DNA of 7,090 nt from Bog-1181 sp964565765 (GTDB lineage: Bacteria; Oederibacteriota; PGYV01; Palsa-1178). The position numbers were made by a program, and so were the translations under genes. Shown piece by piece: positions 6,508-7,090 of the stretch. A model generated the notes under the pieces. That model made no database searches and was not told the DNA's origin. It saw nothing but the letters and a program-made list of their open reading frames with translations. The stretch is from contig CAZMGF010000072.1 in NCBI GenBank assembly GCA_964565765.1, positions 1 through 7,090 of the forward strand, given 5' to 3'. Every line of letters begins with the position of its first letter. Position 1 is the first letter of the stretch.

Positions 6508-7090
6508 CTACAAGAACTTTTTTACCAGATAAAATGAGCCGCCTATAAGTATAATGCCGTTATTTTTTATTTTTAACGCATGCTTTAGGGCTTCTTTGTT
6601 GTCCGGATAATAAAGCGGTTTTAAACCCTCTTTTCCCGCCTTGCGCGGCAGCTCGCCCCTCTCAAATCCCCTCTCATTTTCAATATCCGTCAGCACAAGT
6701 TTTATGTTTTTTCTCCCGGCTATAATCCCGAATATCGCCCCCACATCCTTATCCTTAAGCGCGGAAAAAAGATAAACTATTTTTCTTCCCGGGTAAACTG
6801 ATATCAATGTATCCAGGGCCTCTTTTACAGCCGCCGGGTTGTGCGCGACGCTTAAATAATACCCTTTTTTATTCCGGGTCATCCTGCCCGGCAAAGCCGT
6901 GTTAAATACAGCTTCCTTTATTTTCCGCTCATCAAATACAAGCCCCTCTTCCCGCAAAACCTTCAGCGCCGCAAGTACCGTAGAAATGTTTTTTGCCTGA
7001 ACCGGCTCTATCATTTTTGATTTGTAAATATTTTTATTTATCCTGACTTCAAGGCTTTTTTCACCCGCTGTTATCTTTTCCACAGGGCAT
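6508..7090 (-). CDS. folC: Folylpolyglutamate synthase / dihydrofolate synthase, C-terminal part (5' end outside window)
   Basis: ATP-dependent cytosolic ligase that adds glutamate to dihydropteroate and/or folates; a Mur-ligase family member. Only about 193 residues are present, against about 420 for the whole protein. The frame is open through the window edge, so the GTG at 7081-7083 is an internal codon rather than a start. Numbering from that GTG, visible signatures are QAKNISTVLAAL (29-40), LPGRM (64-68), SVAHNPAAV (78-86), FSALKDKDV (near 106) and the C-terminal GGSFYLV, all typical of FolC. In the family's usual LDGAHNP or LDVAHNP motif the Asp is Ser here (codon 6850-6852). The N-terminal P-loop region is not in view. 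The gene ends in TAG after KKFL and is separated from cysE by 343 bases containing a cysE promoter, so the two are probably separate transcripts. Confidence 0.92.
   Translation of the reverse strand, partial: CPVEKITAGEKSLEVRINKNIYKSKMIEPVQAKNISTVLAALKVLREEGLVFDERKIKEAVFNTALPGRMTRNKKGYYLSVAHNPAAVKEALDTLISVYPGRKIVYLFSALKDKDVGAIFGIIAGRKNIKLVLTDIENERGFERGELPRKAGKEGLKPLYYPDNKEALKHALKIKNNGIILIGGSFYLVKKFL

Larger units (their letters stand above)
6198..6521 (-). other. Minus-strand frame of 108 sense codons broken by one TAG; possible decayed gene or chance frame
   Basis: Between folC and cysE one minus-strand frame contains no stop from 6521 down to 6198 except TAG at 6372-6374. The first part includes an ATG at 6473 that would give a 33-residue peptide beginning MALAGHGWQAF and ending KKNPELLL, with only a weak AAGG before it. 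The second part (58 codons) has no good start and runs through the inverted repeat into the cysE promoter. I recognise no family in either part. At this base composition roughly five stops would be expected in 108 codons, so one is unusual but not decisive over six frames. A degraded coding remnant, a repeat-derived frame and chance all remain possible. Confidence 0.2.

Noticed and set aside
7081..7083. GTG as the start of the folC-like gene
   Set aside because: The frame is open through the window edge and the protein lacks the N-terminal half of FolC, so this is an internal valine codon.

Overview
The window is a compact bacterial segment in which every supported gene lies on the minus strand. 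Read in the direction of transcription (high to low coordinates) it holds the 3' part of folC, a non-coding or decayed stretch of about 280 bases, cysE, ligA, a GT-C type membrane glycosyltransferase, and a glycoside hydrolase family 57 (GH57) gene. An NAD-dependent ligase, a bacterial CysE, purine-rich Shine-Dalgarno sequences and sigma70-like -10 boxes all point to Bacteria. Moderate GC content, frequent ATA and AAA codons and a GH57 alpha-glucan enzyme would fit an uncultured anaerobe of the Elusimicrobiota/Omnitrophota kind. That placement is an impression, not something the sequence proves.

Region by region: 6508-7090 is the C-terminal half of folylpolyglutamate/dihydrofolate synthase, cut by the window edge. 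Bases 6165-6507 hold the cysE promoter and ribosome binding site. They also hold a strong imperfect inverted repeat, a cluster of short GGCAGG/CCTGCC repeats, a hairpin directly after folC without a U-tract, and a minus-strand frame of 108 sense codons broken by one TAG. Bases 3413-6164 hold cysE, ligA and the glycosyltransferase, with gaps of 14 and 38 bases that suggest one transcript. Bases 37-1908 hold the GH57 gene, which has its own probable -10 box in the 52-base gap behind the glycosyltransferase.

The genes do not form one pathway. They cover folate, cysteine, DNA replication and repair, envelope glycosylation and intracellular alpha-glucan metabolism. All the named enzymes keep their main diagnostic motifs.

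The point most worth checking is the GH57 end. The protein stops at an in-frame TAG just inside its C-terminal beta domain, and the same frame stays open, with coding-like character, to the window edge. This suggests a nonsense mutation, a sequence error or, less likely, TAG readthrough. LigA and FolC appear to use TAG as an ordinary stop at natural ends, which argues against general recoding. I see no defence system, CRISPR array, complete mobile element, tRNA or rRNA here.
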